From Nemertoderma westbladi (Eukaryota; Xenacoelomorpha; Nemertodermatida; Nemertodermatidae), in NCBI GenBank assembly GCA_032718475.1, contig JAUCBJ010007390.1, forward strand, positions 1 to 60,204: a stretch of 60,204 nucleotides of DNA, written 5' to 3'. The translations under genes and the position numbers were made by a program. Under the pieces are notes generated by a model. That model did not search any database and was not told the origin of the DNA. It worked only from the letters and a program-made list of their open reading frames with translations. Within the stretch, counting starts at the first letter, position 1, and every line of letters starts with the position of its first letter. Shown one piece after another: positions 45,827 through 56,990 of this stretch.

Positions 45827-46760
45827 ATTCCCATGGAAACTAGAGTTCTCTGAAACTGTTGGTTTTACCTTTGAAAAAAGATTCAGTCCAGATTGTGGTT
45901 CAGATAACACATACCAAGTTTCAGAAAATATTGTAGTTTATGTCCAACTACCGATTTTCTATCAAAATGCATCTGTTTGCAGTGGTTGTCATGGAATCTG
46001 AAAAATAGAACAATGTAATTCGGATGCAGAATAAGTCATATAATGGGGGTAGGTCTTGGTCCCAAGTCATAATACTATTAACTTGTGTTTCAAATGATCA
46101 TTTTAGAAATTTTAACATCTGTTTTGTCTTATTGCTATGGTAATTGGATTGTGTAACTAACCTCGAATGGATTGTATATGGACCTTACAGATGAGTTGCA
46201 AAACCCCAAATTTATATTTATTACATTATTTTGCTACAAATAGAGTATTGAATTTAGACTTGAATGATATAGACTTTAATAAACTCCAGTTACCATGGTA
46301 ACAAGATATTTGTGGAATGTTTTCAGTTTCACTAAAAGTTCCAACTAGTGGTCCAGATAACACATTCCCAGTTTCGTAAAATTTTATCGCGAAGACTATG
46401 TCCAAATGAGTAATTTTTGTATAAAAACATCTGTTTTCAGCGGTTGTCATGGTAACTGCAAAATAGAACAATCAAATTCGGACGCAGAATAAGTTATATA
46501 GTGGGGGTAGGGGTTGGTCCCAAGTCATAACACCATAACCTTAGGCTTCAAATTAACATTTTATAAATTTTAACATCTGTTTAGCCCGGTTGCCAAGGTA
46601 ACTGGATTTTCTATTTAACCTCAATCGGCTCTGCTATGGACCTTATAGTTGAGTTGAGAAACCCCAAGTGTTTATATCTATTATAGTTTTCCTACAAATA
46701 GAGTTATAAATATTGACTTGAAATACATAGACTTTTTTCTAAGTCCGTTGCCATGGAAAC
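45827..46760 (+). repeat. Second satellite array with an X-box-like palindrome every ~154 bp
   Basis: Seven copies of a GTTRCCATGGYAAC-like palindrome start at 45,827, 45,985, 46,131, 46,289, 46,443, 46,589 and 46,747 (spacings 158, 146, 158, 154, 146, 158). The copy at 46,289..46,302, GTTACCATGGTAAC, is perfect. Longer blocks (for example CAGAATAAGT, GGTCCCAAGTCATAA) repeat every ~460 bp, so three ~154-bp subunits form a higher unit. The motif resembles the X-box bound by RFX factors; binding is inference. Confidence 0.75.
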
Positions 46761-46924
46761 CAGATTTTTCCTGGATATGAGACCCAGCCCAAAAGATGCG
46801 CCTCGTCGAGTAGTATATACATGCAAAATTTCAGGGTACTTTTAAAGGCTAGTTTTTTCACCTATCAAAAAACACTAAATCTGCTCCATACAAGTAAAAT
46901 AGCCCACTATGAATAGACCATCTC

Positions 46925-46971
46925 AGCTAAGGAAAATCTTTCTTAGCGAAAGTAGTTGATTTTCCTTAGCT
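46925..46971. repeat. Perfect 14-bp stem-loop
   Basis: AGCTAAGGAAAATC (46,925..46,938) is followed after 19 bases by its exact reverse complement (46,958..46,971). It lies between the X-box array and the large 3' ORF. Confidence 0.7.
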
Positions 46972-47034
46972 TCGTGGATAGTAGCGTGATGTCCCTCTAA
47001 CAGTAGCGTAAAACGCAAATAAATCTGTTAAACC

Positions 47035-47330
47035 TTTTGACCATCTGTAATTCTAGTCGATTAAGATATCGCGGCACCCACCGATATACTTGAAAGACCA
47101 ATTCTAGAATCAGTGGTTAACGTCCCCAGACAAGCTCTGGAATAAATCGGTGCCCATCTTAAATATTAATTTAATATTTATTAAAATCTGTAAAATTCAG
47201 ATCCATTAACAATTCTAGTCGATTAAGATATCGTAGCACTTCCCGATACTCTTAAAAGACAAATTTCATAGAATTAAGGATCCTATGTTCCCAGACCTGC
47301 TCTGGAATCAAATTGTGTCAATTTTAACAT
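47035..47330 (+). repeat. Degenerate tandem duplication, unit about 174 bp
   Basis: Two diverged copies share TAGTCGATTAAGATATCG, then CCCAGAC and GCTCTGGAAT at matching spacing. No coding potential. Confidence 0.6.
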
Positions 47331-48125
47331 CAAATAATAAAATTCACGGGAATAAATTCAAATTCATATTTTAAATGAATTTCACAAATTGTCATTTTGT
47401 ACAATTTATAACATTCCCAAAATTCCATTAATTAATAGATCATGGGAGCGGAGATTCATCCTATTGAGTGTATTAGAGTGCGAGAATCTCCAACATATAG
47501 TCAATAGCCGATAAAATTAATAAAATCATGCATAAAGAGGATATTGACAATTAAAGAATTATTATTAAATAGCATCCCAGATCTGTATGCATGAGAATTA
47601 CCCTAATTCTACCGCTAGCATTCCATAATGTCACCATAGCAACACCCACGCTAGAATTAGAAGCAAGTTAAAAGAACAATAGAAAGCTTGTCCCATTGCA
47701 TAGCATAGAGAATATAGCACACTGCTAGTATCCAAGGATACACAGTAATAACGTGACATTCTGGAAGGCACTGACTAACGGACAAATGGCCTGTATGTGT
47801 GCAGTTGGTGACAGTTGTGTGGAATTTGTGCGTTTATAGGTGAATGTTACTGCTAAAGTATGTTTACAGTAGCTAGTCGCAATTGTAAAAATAGCCCAAC
47901 TCTCCTATAGAAAGAACCTAAGTGGATCCAAGCCTTTGGGACGGACAGTGGAGTGACTTGTGCCGGTTATCGTTGTCGTGCTGTTGCTACATGTTGGCGT
48001 AAACACCGCGACGACGGTACATCGGCGCTGAGAATCCCACTGTCCGGGGGCAAAGAGAAGTAGGCAGCGACGCCCGCTCGCCTAAATATAAACTTATTTG
48101 ATATTAATAAACTCAGATAGCAGAT
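47331..48125 (+). promoter_or_regulatory. Region before the giant 3' ORF, no gene seen
   Basis: Non-coding, AT-rich to about 47,930, then GC-rich for 150 bases up to the ORF start. I infer it could serve as an internal promoter or as splice-acceptor context for the 3' ORF. No convincing TATA-initiator pair or strong acceptor is seen. Confidence 0.25.
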
Positions 48126-51100
48126 ATGACGGAGTTGATAGAAGATGATCTTGGTATTAGGGAGCGATATGCTCTACCTTTGCAAGCATTTGTGGATAGC
48201 TTAATACGCGGTGAAGCCGATCCAACCATTACGGAGGACGATGGTCGTTATATCGAACCGCCGATGTCCCAAGAGCAACTTGCGCGTGAATTGGACTATC
48301 GAAAATTCACCACTCGCTATACGAATCGTAATGGTACGTATATGGACTTCTTAACGACCGGCCATCCTATCGATTTACATGATACGGACGATGTAGATAC
48401 AGAGAGGGAAATGGTTCTATTTAAATATCATACCCAGCGGAGTCGTAACGATAAACCGAGAATAGATCACGAAAATTCTATTCGTAATCGACTGGAAAGA
48501 GAAAACGTTGAAGAACCGGATAAATGCCTCGACTTCAACGAATACCTAGAATTTTTGAGAGAAACCTATCTCAACATCGCCAGTCAGCAGAACTTAGAGA
48601 CTCGATATCCTCAAGGTATACATCACGACCCTGTGGTAGAACTCAAACGGCTCTATTTCACTATGATGTATCTTGCCGCCGATCGTCCACTACCTGTTAT
48701 CCCGGATAGTTTTGAACAAATAAAAAGTAAAAAAGTAAATTTTCTTCGGCCGCTAGGCCAGGGATTACGCACAAAGTCTGACGACTTATTTCCAGTGCGG
48801 TCCCCCCAGAACTTTACTCCCCAGAGGAAACTCCAGTTCTCATTTAGCTACCACTTAAGGATGCAAGGCAGAGATGCGCCCTGGCTGGTCCCTTTAAAGC
48901 ATTCGTTCCGAAACGAAAACTGCCCTGGCCCATGTGAGGATCGAACCCACGACCTACGGGAGATGTGAATTCAATGCAACCACTACACCAAGGTGGAACC
49001 TTGGAACAAATGGAAGAATACTGCAAAACTGGAGAACGATCACCCGCGTTTCCTCTACAGGACGTACGTCTTTGGTATTATTGTGACGAATGCCCTAGAC
49101 CCAACCAACAAACTGAAAGACATAAACATCCGCGGAGACGTTGCGCTAAACACAGCTTTACGCGTTACACTTACGGGAGTTTTGAGCGAAACCTGTTCGA
49201 CGTACCACCTACGATCGCTCGTCTTAAACGATCACTGAATAAACCCATGATCAGAGTTCCGGAATACTCGGTCAGGCCTCCTCATTCCCTAGTGAGACCT
49301 CAAACTCTTGATCCTAACAGTATCACTGATCCTCCCGAACTATATTCCCTGTTCAAAGACTTAGTGTTACCCGAACAATTAATCGGTGGTGTTCCGGTAG
49401 TGGGTTCGTTAGACATCCGCCCATCCTACTTAGCCGGATTGGGACGCGGGCAGCTAATATCGCCCTTTGATCCTTACAATCGTCCAGGATTAAACCCGAT
49501 GCAACCCGCCACGGAAGTCGAGGAGAGCGTTATAAGAAACGCTTTAGACGCCATTCGACAGAAAATCGGAAAGGGAACACAAGATTGTTTAGAGAAACGT
49601 AAATTACAACAACAAGTCCAATCGGTGAAGGAGTTAGCCTTGCCACAATTCGATAGAGAAATCCAAAACCTCGAGGAAGACATCGAGCTTGGACGCACGT
49701 ATTCTCTACAAGAATTTTTAGATGAACGCTTACAGAGACAAGCGGAAGAAAATCTACTCGAAGAGAAACACACGAAACTGGAAGAGAGAGAAGAAGCCGC
49801 TTTAGCCCAACCGGAAGCTCAAATCCTCATGACCGACCTCTACTCTAAAACCGTTCGTCATCCCTCGATGATTCCACATTTCGGGGACAAGCTCTTCGCG
49901 ACGATACAACCTCAACCGGTTGATATCAGTGCAGGATCGCAAAATCTTATCGCTGACGCCCCTATGTTACAGCGTCCGCCGATCGAGGCCGCTCGTGTTG
50001 ACGGTATACTCGTTGAACCTCCGGACAATCGAGCGGATCTTGTCCGTCGTATGGTACACGATGTCAACATACGCGCTAGACCTTTACAGAACTCGTTTTA
50101 TGGGATTAAAGACCACCCTTATTACGTTAATCTGACTCAATATTATATGGTAAAACCAGAAGACCCGACACATAATTTAAAGTTTCTACCACTAATAAAT
50201 CCTCTAGACATTGTCGAACTCGAACAATTGCAGAAACATCTGGATCAGTTAGTAAAGGTAAACTCATTTAGAAAACCATATAACATTTCTCGAATCGAGA
50301 AAGATATAGAACCTCCTTATAATCTCGATGGATTTATTAAAACTCGATTAGTCCATTGGAATCTAGATGTATTATTTGAAGAAGAGAAAATACAAAGATA
50401 TGGAAATGTGGAGATGTATACCACTCGGCACATGAAGTATAGTGATCTCCCTGACGCTAACCAATGCGCCACCTTGTGGCATCCAGTAGGGATGACCCTA
50501 GAGAACGCCACCAAGGAGTGGAATGAAACTCTTAATGTTATTGAGATGTATGGAGTTGTCACCTACGATAATGAAGGTAGCGTTCCGGTCGGAGAACTAG
50601 GAACTACGCGCATGATACACATACGCGGATTAGCGGGTTCTACCCACGTGTTTACTCGAGCGTGTTCCGACGTGATTGATTATTCTTTTGAAACTCTCAC
50701 CGAAACACAAAAGAATCTCCGACATGGACAATTCGAACTCGCGCAGCGTTACGTCATTGACACCGAACGCAAACCGGCCATGGGCATCGATGGATCGATG
50801 TTACCCCAGCCCGTACTCGAGATGTTATTCAACGAAAGAATCCTTAAAATCGGCTCAGCTGTTTATGGAGATCTCCAAAACGACTTTCGGAATATGGAGA
50901 ACATTCCATACCCTTTCGTTGATACTCAGTTGATTGCTCCCTGGGCAGAAGGTCGAGGTTTCTTCCGCACCATGTATGCTAATACGTCTAGCAACATTAC
51001 AAAGGTGCAACGAACTTCCATCGGACATCTTGCCTTTCAGGAATATGGATGGAATTTCAAAGTCGGAAATCCCATTAACTATCAACAAGTATACGGAGAC

Positions 51101-52669
51101 CATTATTCTCGATTATACTTTGATGGACCATTGACCGCACCTGGCGCCGTGTATAGCTTCATGAGTGTTCCACTCCGTCCCTCCTTAGCTATATACACGA
51201 TCTTTGAAAATACCGCACTTGCCGGTTGGCTAGCCGATGTGTGCAGTCGTACTATACGCGCCCATCCATTAATACTTGGGACCAAACTCGCTAAGCTAGA
51301 TGAACATAATAAATTCATCCGTTTCGAATGTTTCCGGCGATTTTTAACCCCGTTCCGCAACGTGGATAGCCAATTTAAAGACCGCGCTTTGACCAAACTC
51401 AGCCTAAGAAACTCAGCTGCAGAGAAGTTGGATAGCGCTGGATTCGCCATTTTCAAAGAGATTTGTATATCGAACTTGCACTCCTCTGTTATACAAAGAC
51501 CTCGAATCCCCACAGGTTATTCTGTCGTGGAAATTCAGACAATAGGTCCACCTGAAGAGACAGACGCGCCCACTTCAGCTATGCACTTGGAAGACGAACC
51601 AATATGTCTAGAATCTGAAGAGATTCAGCCTATCGCGCCCCGGAACAGCGACAACGATTACATCATAGAATGGTATCAAGGTCCACAGTGTCTCACTGCG
51701 TACGATTATCGACATGCCAACTATGTTTCTAGGCAACGTTGTCGGTTATGCGCATCGAGAGACCACGATACGCCCATGGACACCAACGTCCGCTGTTCCT
51801 ATTTCCAAGAACAACCGACTATGGAAATTTATTGCGCATATTGCAGACTCAATAACTTGCATATCTTTGCGGTTTGCCCTCAATTTATGACTCAATGTCA
51901 CCATTGTCAACTAAAGGGACATGCTAGTTTCGACTGCCCTTTTAATCACGATTTGGAAAGCGTAGATGAAATGATCACACTACGTTACATCAGAGCTTGG
52001 GAAGCGAACGCTGATTTACATTGTGATTCGCGCCATCGCTATTATCCCGGACGCGCTTACGAAGGAGTTTATGCGTTCCATCCTTATCTATTCGCTTCGG
52101 TTGAACAGAAATCACGCATATCAAGTTACGAGCTACTGAAGCGCGTTGGAGAATGTATTTCAACCAAATTCGTACGCAAATTTCTCAGGAGTGTTAATCC
52201 TAGCGACCTTCATTCCTATAACTTAATCAATTATATCCGTCAGGATCCGGACTATGGAGACTTGTTTGTTAACTCACACCCCGAGTTACAGGAAGTATAT
52301 CGACGGCCTTACGAATACCGAGCCCGCGAACACGAGTTGGAAAGGACCATTAAACCCCGGAGGTTTCTAACTGCCTATGGTCCACCCACGGCCCTCGTTC
52401 AGACCACTCGTAAAGGACCCGTAAGAGCGGCTGTCTTGAAACGAGCTCTCAAAGCCGTTAGACCCCTCTCCCTGGACGTTGATGTCAATCAACCCGGTAC
52501 TTCGACTGGCGGATACACCGACCATAATCCTACACCCTCTGATGCAATCATATTGCACCCTTCACCCAGGAGTTATAGCCCTCCTTGTAAAGTGGCTCGC
52601 CCCAAAGAGAAAAGGACTCTGGCTAGCTTTAAGAAACTGCGTAAACGCCGTCCGCGCAAGAAAGACTAA
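48126..52669 (+). CDS. Giant element ORF-c: ~1,420-residue protein of unknown function, SINE-interrupted
   Basis: The ATG at 48,126 opens 196 codons up to a SINE. The frame resumes past the SINE at 49,004 in the same phase and runs to TAA at 52,667. A truncated 280-residue product would end inside the SINE. Visible features (downstream part numbered from 48,965): Cys/His cluster YYCDECPRP near 37-60; coiled coil about 205-282; and a large middle part with no motif I know. A Cys-rich segment from about 925 contains CRLC, CAYC and a canonical CCHC knuckle CHHCQLKGHASFDC (977-990). The C-terminus is very basic (KKLRKRRPRKKD). There is no signal peptide or membrane segment, so it is not env-like despite its env position. 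Nucleic-acid binding is likely; a second gag-like/structural role is one possibility. No RT, integrase or protease motif is present. Confidence 0.8.
48722..49003 (-). mobile_element. tRNA-derived SINE inserted in ORF-c
   Basis: About 282 bp on the minus strand. The right end is a tRNA-like head with A box TGGTGTAGTGG and B box GGTTCGATCC, and the left end is A/T-rich (AAAAGTAAAAAAG on plus). It is bounded by GAACAAAT at 48,714..48,721 and 49,004..49,011, a target duplication. Both copies of GAACAAAT begin at codon position 1 of the flanking ORF pieces. The SINE brings in-frame stops. Confidence 0.8.
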
Positions 52670-52739
52670 CTGTTTAGAGTATTTACGTATATTAGAAACT
52701 GTGATTTTGTATATTTTATAGACTCAAATCCCATTTTCT

Positions 52740-52747
52740 GGGAGCGG
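52740..52747 (+). promoter_or_regulatory. Polypurine-tract-like site before the 3' LTR
   Basis: GGGAGCGG abuts the TG start of the 3' LTR. It is short and has one C, but the position is right for plus-strand priming. Confidence 0.4.
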
Positions 52748-54017
52748 TGTAAAAGCTTCTGTGGGATATAACTGGCCCTTTTGCTTCGCAATCCAGTTTC
52801 CCCCCTAGGCGCTGGAATACTCTAAAAGGCTCTCTAACTATATATAATTTCCCCTCGCCCGCAAGGTACCGTTATAAGTGTTTTAACGGACATAAAAGTC
52901 ATTCTTCTATATACGTGTTTTGGCGGACATGGTAAGGCAAAAAACCTGCAATGCACCAAATACCTTTCACAGCTTAGCCGTGATGATTCATATTACGACA
53001 TCTAACAGCTGGTTGCTGACATGGAAACAGCCATTGGCCACATGGTTCTGATTGGCTTAAGCCAATCAGAGCGATTTTTTCTGTCGATGTGGAGCTTTTC
53101 GGCCGATCATACTAGGAGTGTTCAGTCTTACTGTTTTTCTTGATACTTTGTGTTGTTGCTTTCTAGGCCAGGAACACCGGCTCTAGAGTCAATTCGTTTT
53201 CAGACTTTAGAAGAAACATTAGTAGGCTTAAGATTATAGAGCGTATAACTGTTATCAGTTCAATTCATATCAATCATAACGACTCAATCGGCACATACAT
53301 TGTCATATCATATCTTAACCTACCGTCTTAATGTTTTACTGTTGTCATATTTTGTATTAGTTGGTTGAATATTATTTGGAGAACATTTATAAAGAACCCA
53401 AATTTCCCAATTTTCTTGATACACTACAGGTTAGAGAGACGGGTTATATATAGCGATTGCAACTTATATTATTGTGTTTGTAGTGAATTTAATGCTATTT
53501 GATAAGCACTACATTGGTCCGTTGCTGTTCTCTCTATATATGATAAAATTCATTGACGGTCGGCAAATTAGTGAGCAGTATTGTGTGTTACCAGTAGTGT
53601 GCATGATTGTGACTGATAACTAAGCATTTCCTAAAGAATGCGCCTCATACGTGAATCATAAGCCTTACCGACTTACCGTTGTGATTAGTATAAGTCATAT
53701 CTCTGTTTACCTAGATAGAGCGCCACGTCCAAAAGGAACTGTTAATATTTCCCGAAAGTAAATAATATTAGTCAGAAATTTATTAACGATCAATCGAATA
53801 ATACAGTAAGCTTACACTGCAATAATAATCTAAGCCCTCAGAATCCAGCCCCCCGGGTATATCCAGCGGGTGAATGGACGCGCACTAGGCTGGCTTCTGC
53901 TAATGTTGTGTTTATTGGTGTTAATTGGTTTTGTCAACTTCTAAAGTATATTTATAAACCAAAAGGCATAAAAATTTTGGCAGGTTAAACTGCTAAAGGT
54001 CTTCAAAAGCGCGTACA
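52748..54017 (+). repeat. 3' LTR of the giant element
   Basis: 1,270 bp, TG...CA, near identical to 31,420..32,689. Visible differences include GATTGG against TTTGTTTA near 53,050 and CATACGTGAATC against CATACTTGAATC. Confidence 0.95.
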
Positions 54018-54350
54018 GTAGGTTGCCGTTGTTTGATTACCTTCCGCTGACCTTGTCATCATGCCTAGCCGTTGGTTGATTATCTTCCGCCTATCCATGG
54101 CCTACAGCCCTGCTGCCGACTGTAGGGGTCCTTTTGTTACACCTTGAATCAAGTGTGCCTACTGGGTTAGGTTACCTAACACTGATAGAGGAGCATCCAG
54201 TATAGACAGAGCGGGGCGTGTATCATCTCTGTTGCAGATGCGCATCAAGCCTTTGCCTTCAATGGTGCCCTAGGCGCTATAGCCCTCAATGACTTATTTA
54301 ATTGACGGGGATAAAACCAACCCACTCTTGATCAACTAAATAATGAATAG
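54018..54350 (-). mobile_element. Displaced 5' part of the minus-strand RTE LINE
   Basis: It begins with GTAGG, the right target duplication, and continues the sequence interrupted at 31,419. On the minus strand it contains readings such as MTRSAEGNQTT leading toward the junction, in the style of an RTE 5' region. The upstream boundary is uncertain. Confidence 0.5.
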
Positions 54351-55539
54351 GCTACTACTAATAGACCAGTTTAAGTAATAATAAAATCAATAATATATTT
54401 ATAAGGCGTCTTTTAAGGGCAATACTAATACTACAAGGCGCTCTAAAACAGACATGAAATAACAATTATGGGTGGGACTATTAATTAAAAACTGTAATGC
54501 ACATTATTCCGTAATGGAAAACTACTATCTAATAATAAGGTAAAAGCTTTAACGGTGTACATGTACATGTGGGTATATACAGTAGTTAAAATACAATATT
54601 ATCATTTCTGCATCAAGCATTATAAGGGATGATGGATCGAGAGTTATGAATTGTTGCACGTGTTGTTGTGAGTGATAATTTTAAACAAATATATGATATG
54701 ATATATGATATATATGATATTAGAAGGGCAATTACGTTGGAAATAATATTGGTTGTGGAGGGAAAGAATGGCGTGATATATGATGAGTGACTGACATATG
54801 ACACTATGAGAAGGAGTGTCCATTTGGATACATTGGTAGGAGACTGAACAGACAATAGTGTGTTGAACCTGACTAAATGCTGCGTTTTAATAACTTTTAG
54901 TATATATATATAGATAAGTTTTAATAATCCTTGTTTGATAATTAGTTTATATGAAGTCATACCTTCTTACATTACAAAGGCATACTGTAGCTGGAAGGAA
55001 GACTAGATAGTGCTTACAGTAGCAGCAGTGTAAAGTTATCAAAGCCAGTAAGAGAGCGGCGCCCTTTTAGATACTTACTTACTCTTTAATGGTGATTTTC
55101 TGAGTAGATAGGTTTGTATCCATGTGGACCAATATGGATCCAAGGGAATGGATAATTAAGTTCATACTCTAGTCTTACCCCTCCGCCATTTTTAAACCGA
55201 TTTTCGAATATTTTGTTTGATTTATTTTCGGCTTTTAATCAGAAGTTATAATTTTATCATAAGTTGATATTTTATATATAATTTTATCAAAAGTTTTTAG
55301 AATGTTGAAATGTTTATTATTATTATTATTTTTAAAGTAGTTTATATATATTTCATATGATGTATTTAATACTCTTTAGGACGACAGACCAAAATTAAAA
55401 CCGATCAGTTTTATAGGGTGAAGAAATTTAAACACACACGCCTCCTAAAAAATAACAACAATAATTATGTTTCAATAGTGCGACGAGTTTAAAGAATGTA
55501 AAGAAAACGAGATTGCGCTTGGGAGCTCTGACTTTGAAT
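54351..55539. other. No gene seen
   Basis: AT-rich, with ATATGAT-type simple repeats near 54,690-54,720. A minus-strand open stretch at 54.6-54.96 kb is low-complexity Ile/Ser/Tyr and not credible as a gene. Confidence 0.4.
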
Positions 55540-55549
55540 AACTGCTTTA

Positions 55550-55734
55550 CCAGTTATTGCTACTGTCTTTGCTATATGCTGGGTTATGAAACCAAAGCTC
55601 AATACGTGTGTTTCGACGAGCAATGGGATAACCCGTTGCAGTTCGCACATGAGCTATATGATTATGACTTGGAGAATATTTCACAGGATGTTATAAACAA
55701 AATATTTCAGGATCTAAGTATTAATTCTCAATAA
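55550..55734 (+). CDS. Possible terminal exon of an unidentified host gene
   Basis: After an acceptor-like CTTTACCAG near 55,550 the frame reads GYETKAQYVCFDEQWDNPL, then acidic LYDYDLENISQDVINKIFQ, and ends with TAA at 55,732. The varied, acidic composition looks coding and no transposon motif is seen. No upstream exon was linked and the open frame has no ATG at a plausible start, so it may be an orphan exon. Confidence 0.3.
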
Positions 55735-55809
55735 TTGATTCTTGTTTATTACGAATGTTACAGTTCAATTTCTACAATAGGGCCTAACACTAAAATCATA
55801 TATGGACGG

Positions 55810-56338
55810 TGTTATGCAAAAGGGTGTTATCCCACATTTTGTCCAAATTGAGACTTTTTGGTAGCTATTCGATAGAGGAAAGTGTAATCTACCTAATTTA
55901 TGAGATCCTATTATTGCCCAATAATTCGAAGAAATGCCTTTAAAATACAAGAAAGTTAAGCCACAGTCCGGATTTGTGATTAGTCAAAGAGTGTTAAACC
56001 ACAAATAATATTGCAAAAAAGATTTAATCCACATAATAATTTTGTGGCTTGTCATCTTTTGACATCTTTTTGCAAGTATGACACCTTTTGACAATTTAAC
56101 GTTTTGACAAAATTTGAAGTTTTCCATAAGTGTTAAGCCACATTTTGATCAATATTTCGGAGAAAATGCTATAGTCTAGCACAGTAACTTGAAAAATACT
56201 TTAATTTCCATAAATGTTTTCTTATAAAAACACAACAGTATCTGGATAATACAACAACGATCACACAGGATGTTAAAAACTTTGATATCGATTATCTCAA
56301 ATTGAACTTTTTTTGGCTTAACACCCTTTTGCATAACA
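55810..56338. mobile_element. MITE with ~22-26-bp terminal inverted repeats
   Basis: The left end GTGTTATGCAAAAGGGTGTT is matched exactly in reverse complement at the right end (56,313..56,338). GTGTTAAGCCACA-like motifs recur inside as subterminal repeats. There is no ORF. The right end touches the (TAG)n tail of the RTE fragment exactly, so one inserted at the edge of the other. No target duplication is obvious. Confidence 0.65.
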
Positions 56339-56990
56339 CTACTACTAGGATCGGGATGCTGCATTGCAGCTGCATTTTTAAGAATGCTGTGCCGGCTTGT
56401 CATCAAAATTGCACCGCCACAACTCCCTATCACCCATGACATTTGCTAGATCATCCGCATCTTTAAGGCCAGTGTCCTTTAAGATGCGTCTCAAGAAAGT
56501 CATGGGCTGTCCACCATGCTTATTCACTCCATGAGGCTGCCAAAGTACAAGATTATGCACTGGCTGGTCCTAACGGCGAAAGCAATGTCCTGCAAAGCGG
56601 AGGCGATTTTGTTCTAGTGTCAAGCTTGGGGGAACCAATGAGACACCTCCAATGTTATATAGTGTCTGGTTGGAGATGTGTGCATTGTATTTGACACAAT
56701 GTACCCGGCGTAGCATTCTTGTGAATGTGCCATCCAGAGATTTGGTGTCCTCAGCAGTTAGAGCCCAGCATGGACTCCCGTAGAGGAGTACTGGAACTAC
56801 TGCTGCTCTAAATAATCGGACCTTAAGTTTCCGATTAATTCTAGGTGACTTCCAAATCCTGGAAAGCCTATTCAAGGCTGCCCATGCCTTTCCCTTACGT
56901 ATTCGAAGGTCCTCACCTGACTTCCGGATCCATGATCCCAGGTAACAGAAGTCGTCCACATGCTCAAGCATGACACAGTCCATACAGTAC
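56339..56990 (-). pseudogene. RTE-like LINE fragment (C-terminal RT region), minus strand
   Basis: The minus-strand frame reads EHVDDFCYLGSWIRKSGEDLRIR, VVPVLLYGSPCWALT and NRLRFAGHCFRR, then shifts to HNLVLWQPHGVNKHGGQPM. The 3' end matches the plus-strand RTE copy at 17,700 down to GCAGCATCCCGATCCTAGTAG. A 5'-truncated insertion of the same family, inactive. Confidence 0.75.

Larger units (their letters stand above)
31420..54017 (+). mobile_element. Giant 22.6-kb BEL/Pao-type LTR retrotransposon with an extra 3' ORF
   Basis: Two 1,270-bp LTRs (TG...CA) flank 20 kb of internal sequence, with the exact 5-bp duplication GTAGG at the outer edges. This proves a single integration event, not two neighbours. 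Internal order: repeat-rich leader (2.2 kb), coiled-coil ORF, BEL/Pao gag, BEL/Pao pol, satellite-filled spacer (6.4 kb), very large ORF of unknown function interrupted by a SINE, then the 3' LTR. Canonical BEL/Pao elements are about 5-8 kb. The few LTR differences (about a dozen to twenty by eye) imply a fairly young copy. Defects or recoding points: a frame change and a stop in gag, a frame change before pol, the SINE. No convincing tRNA primer-binding site follows the 5' LTR. Confidence 0.92.

Noticed and set aside
48844-49026. Minus-strand short ORF and apparent tRNA gene in ORF-c
   Set aside because: The sequence is the tRNA-derived head of the SINE; A and B boxes are present but the acceptor stem does not pair.
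48126-52669. ORF-c as an envelope glycoprotein
   Set aside because: No signal peptide, no hydrophobic membrane segment and no furin-like site was seen; zinc knuckles and a basic tail argue otherwise.
54613-54960. 115-codon minus-strand ORF
   Set aside because: Low-complexity Ile/Ser/Tyr from ATATGAT repeats; no supporting features.
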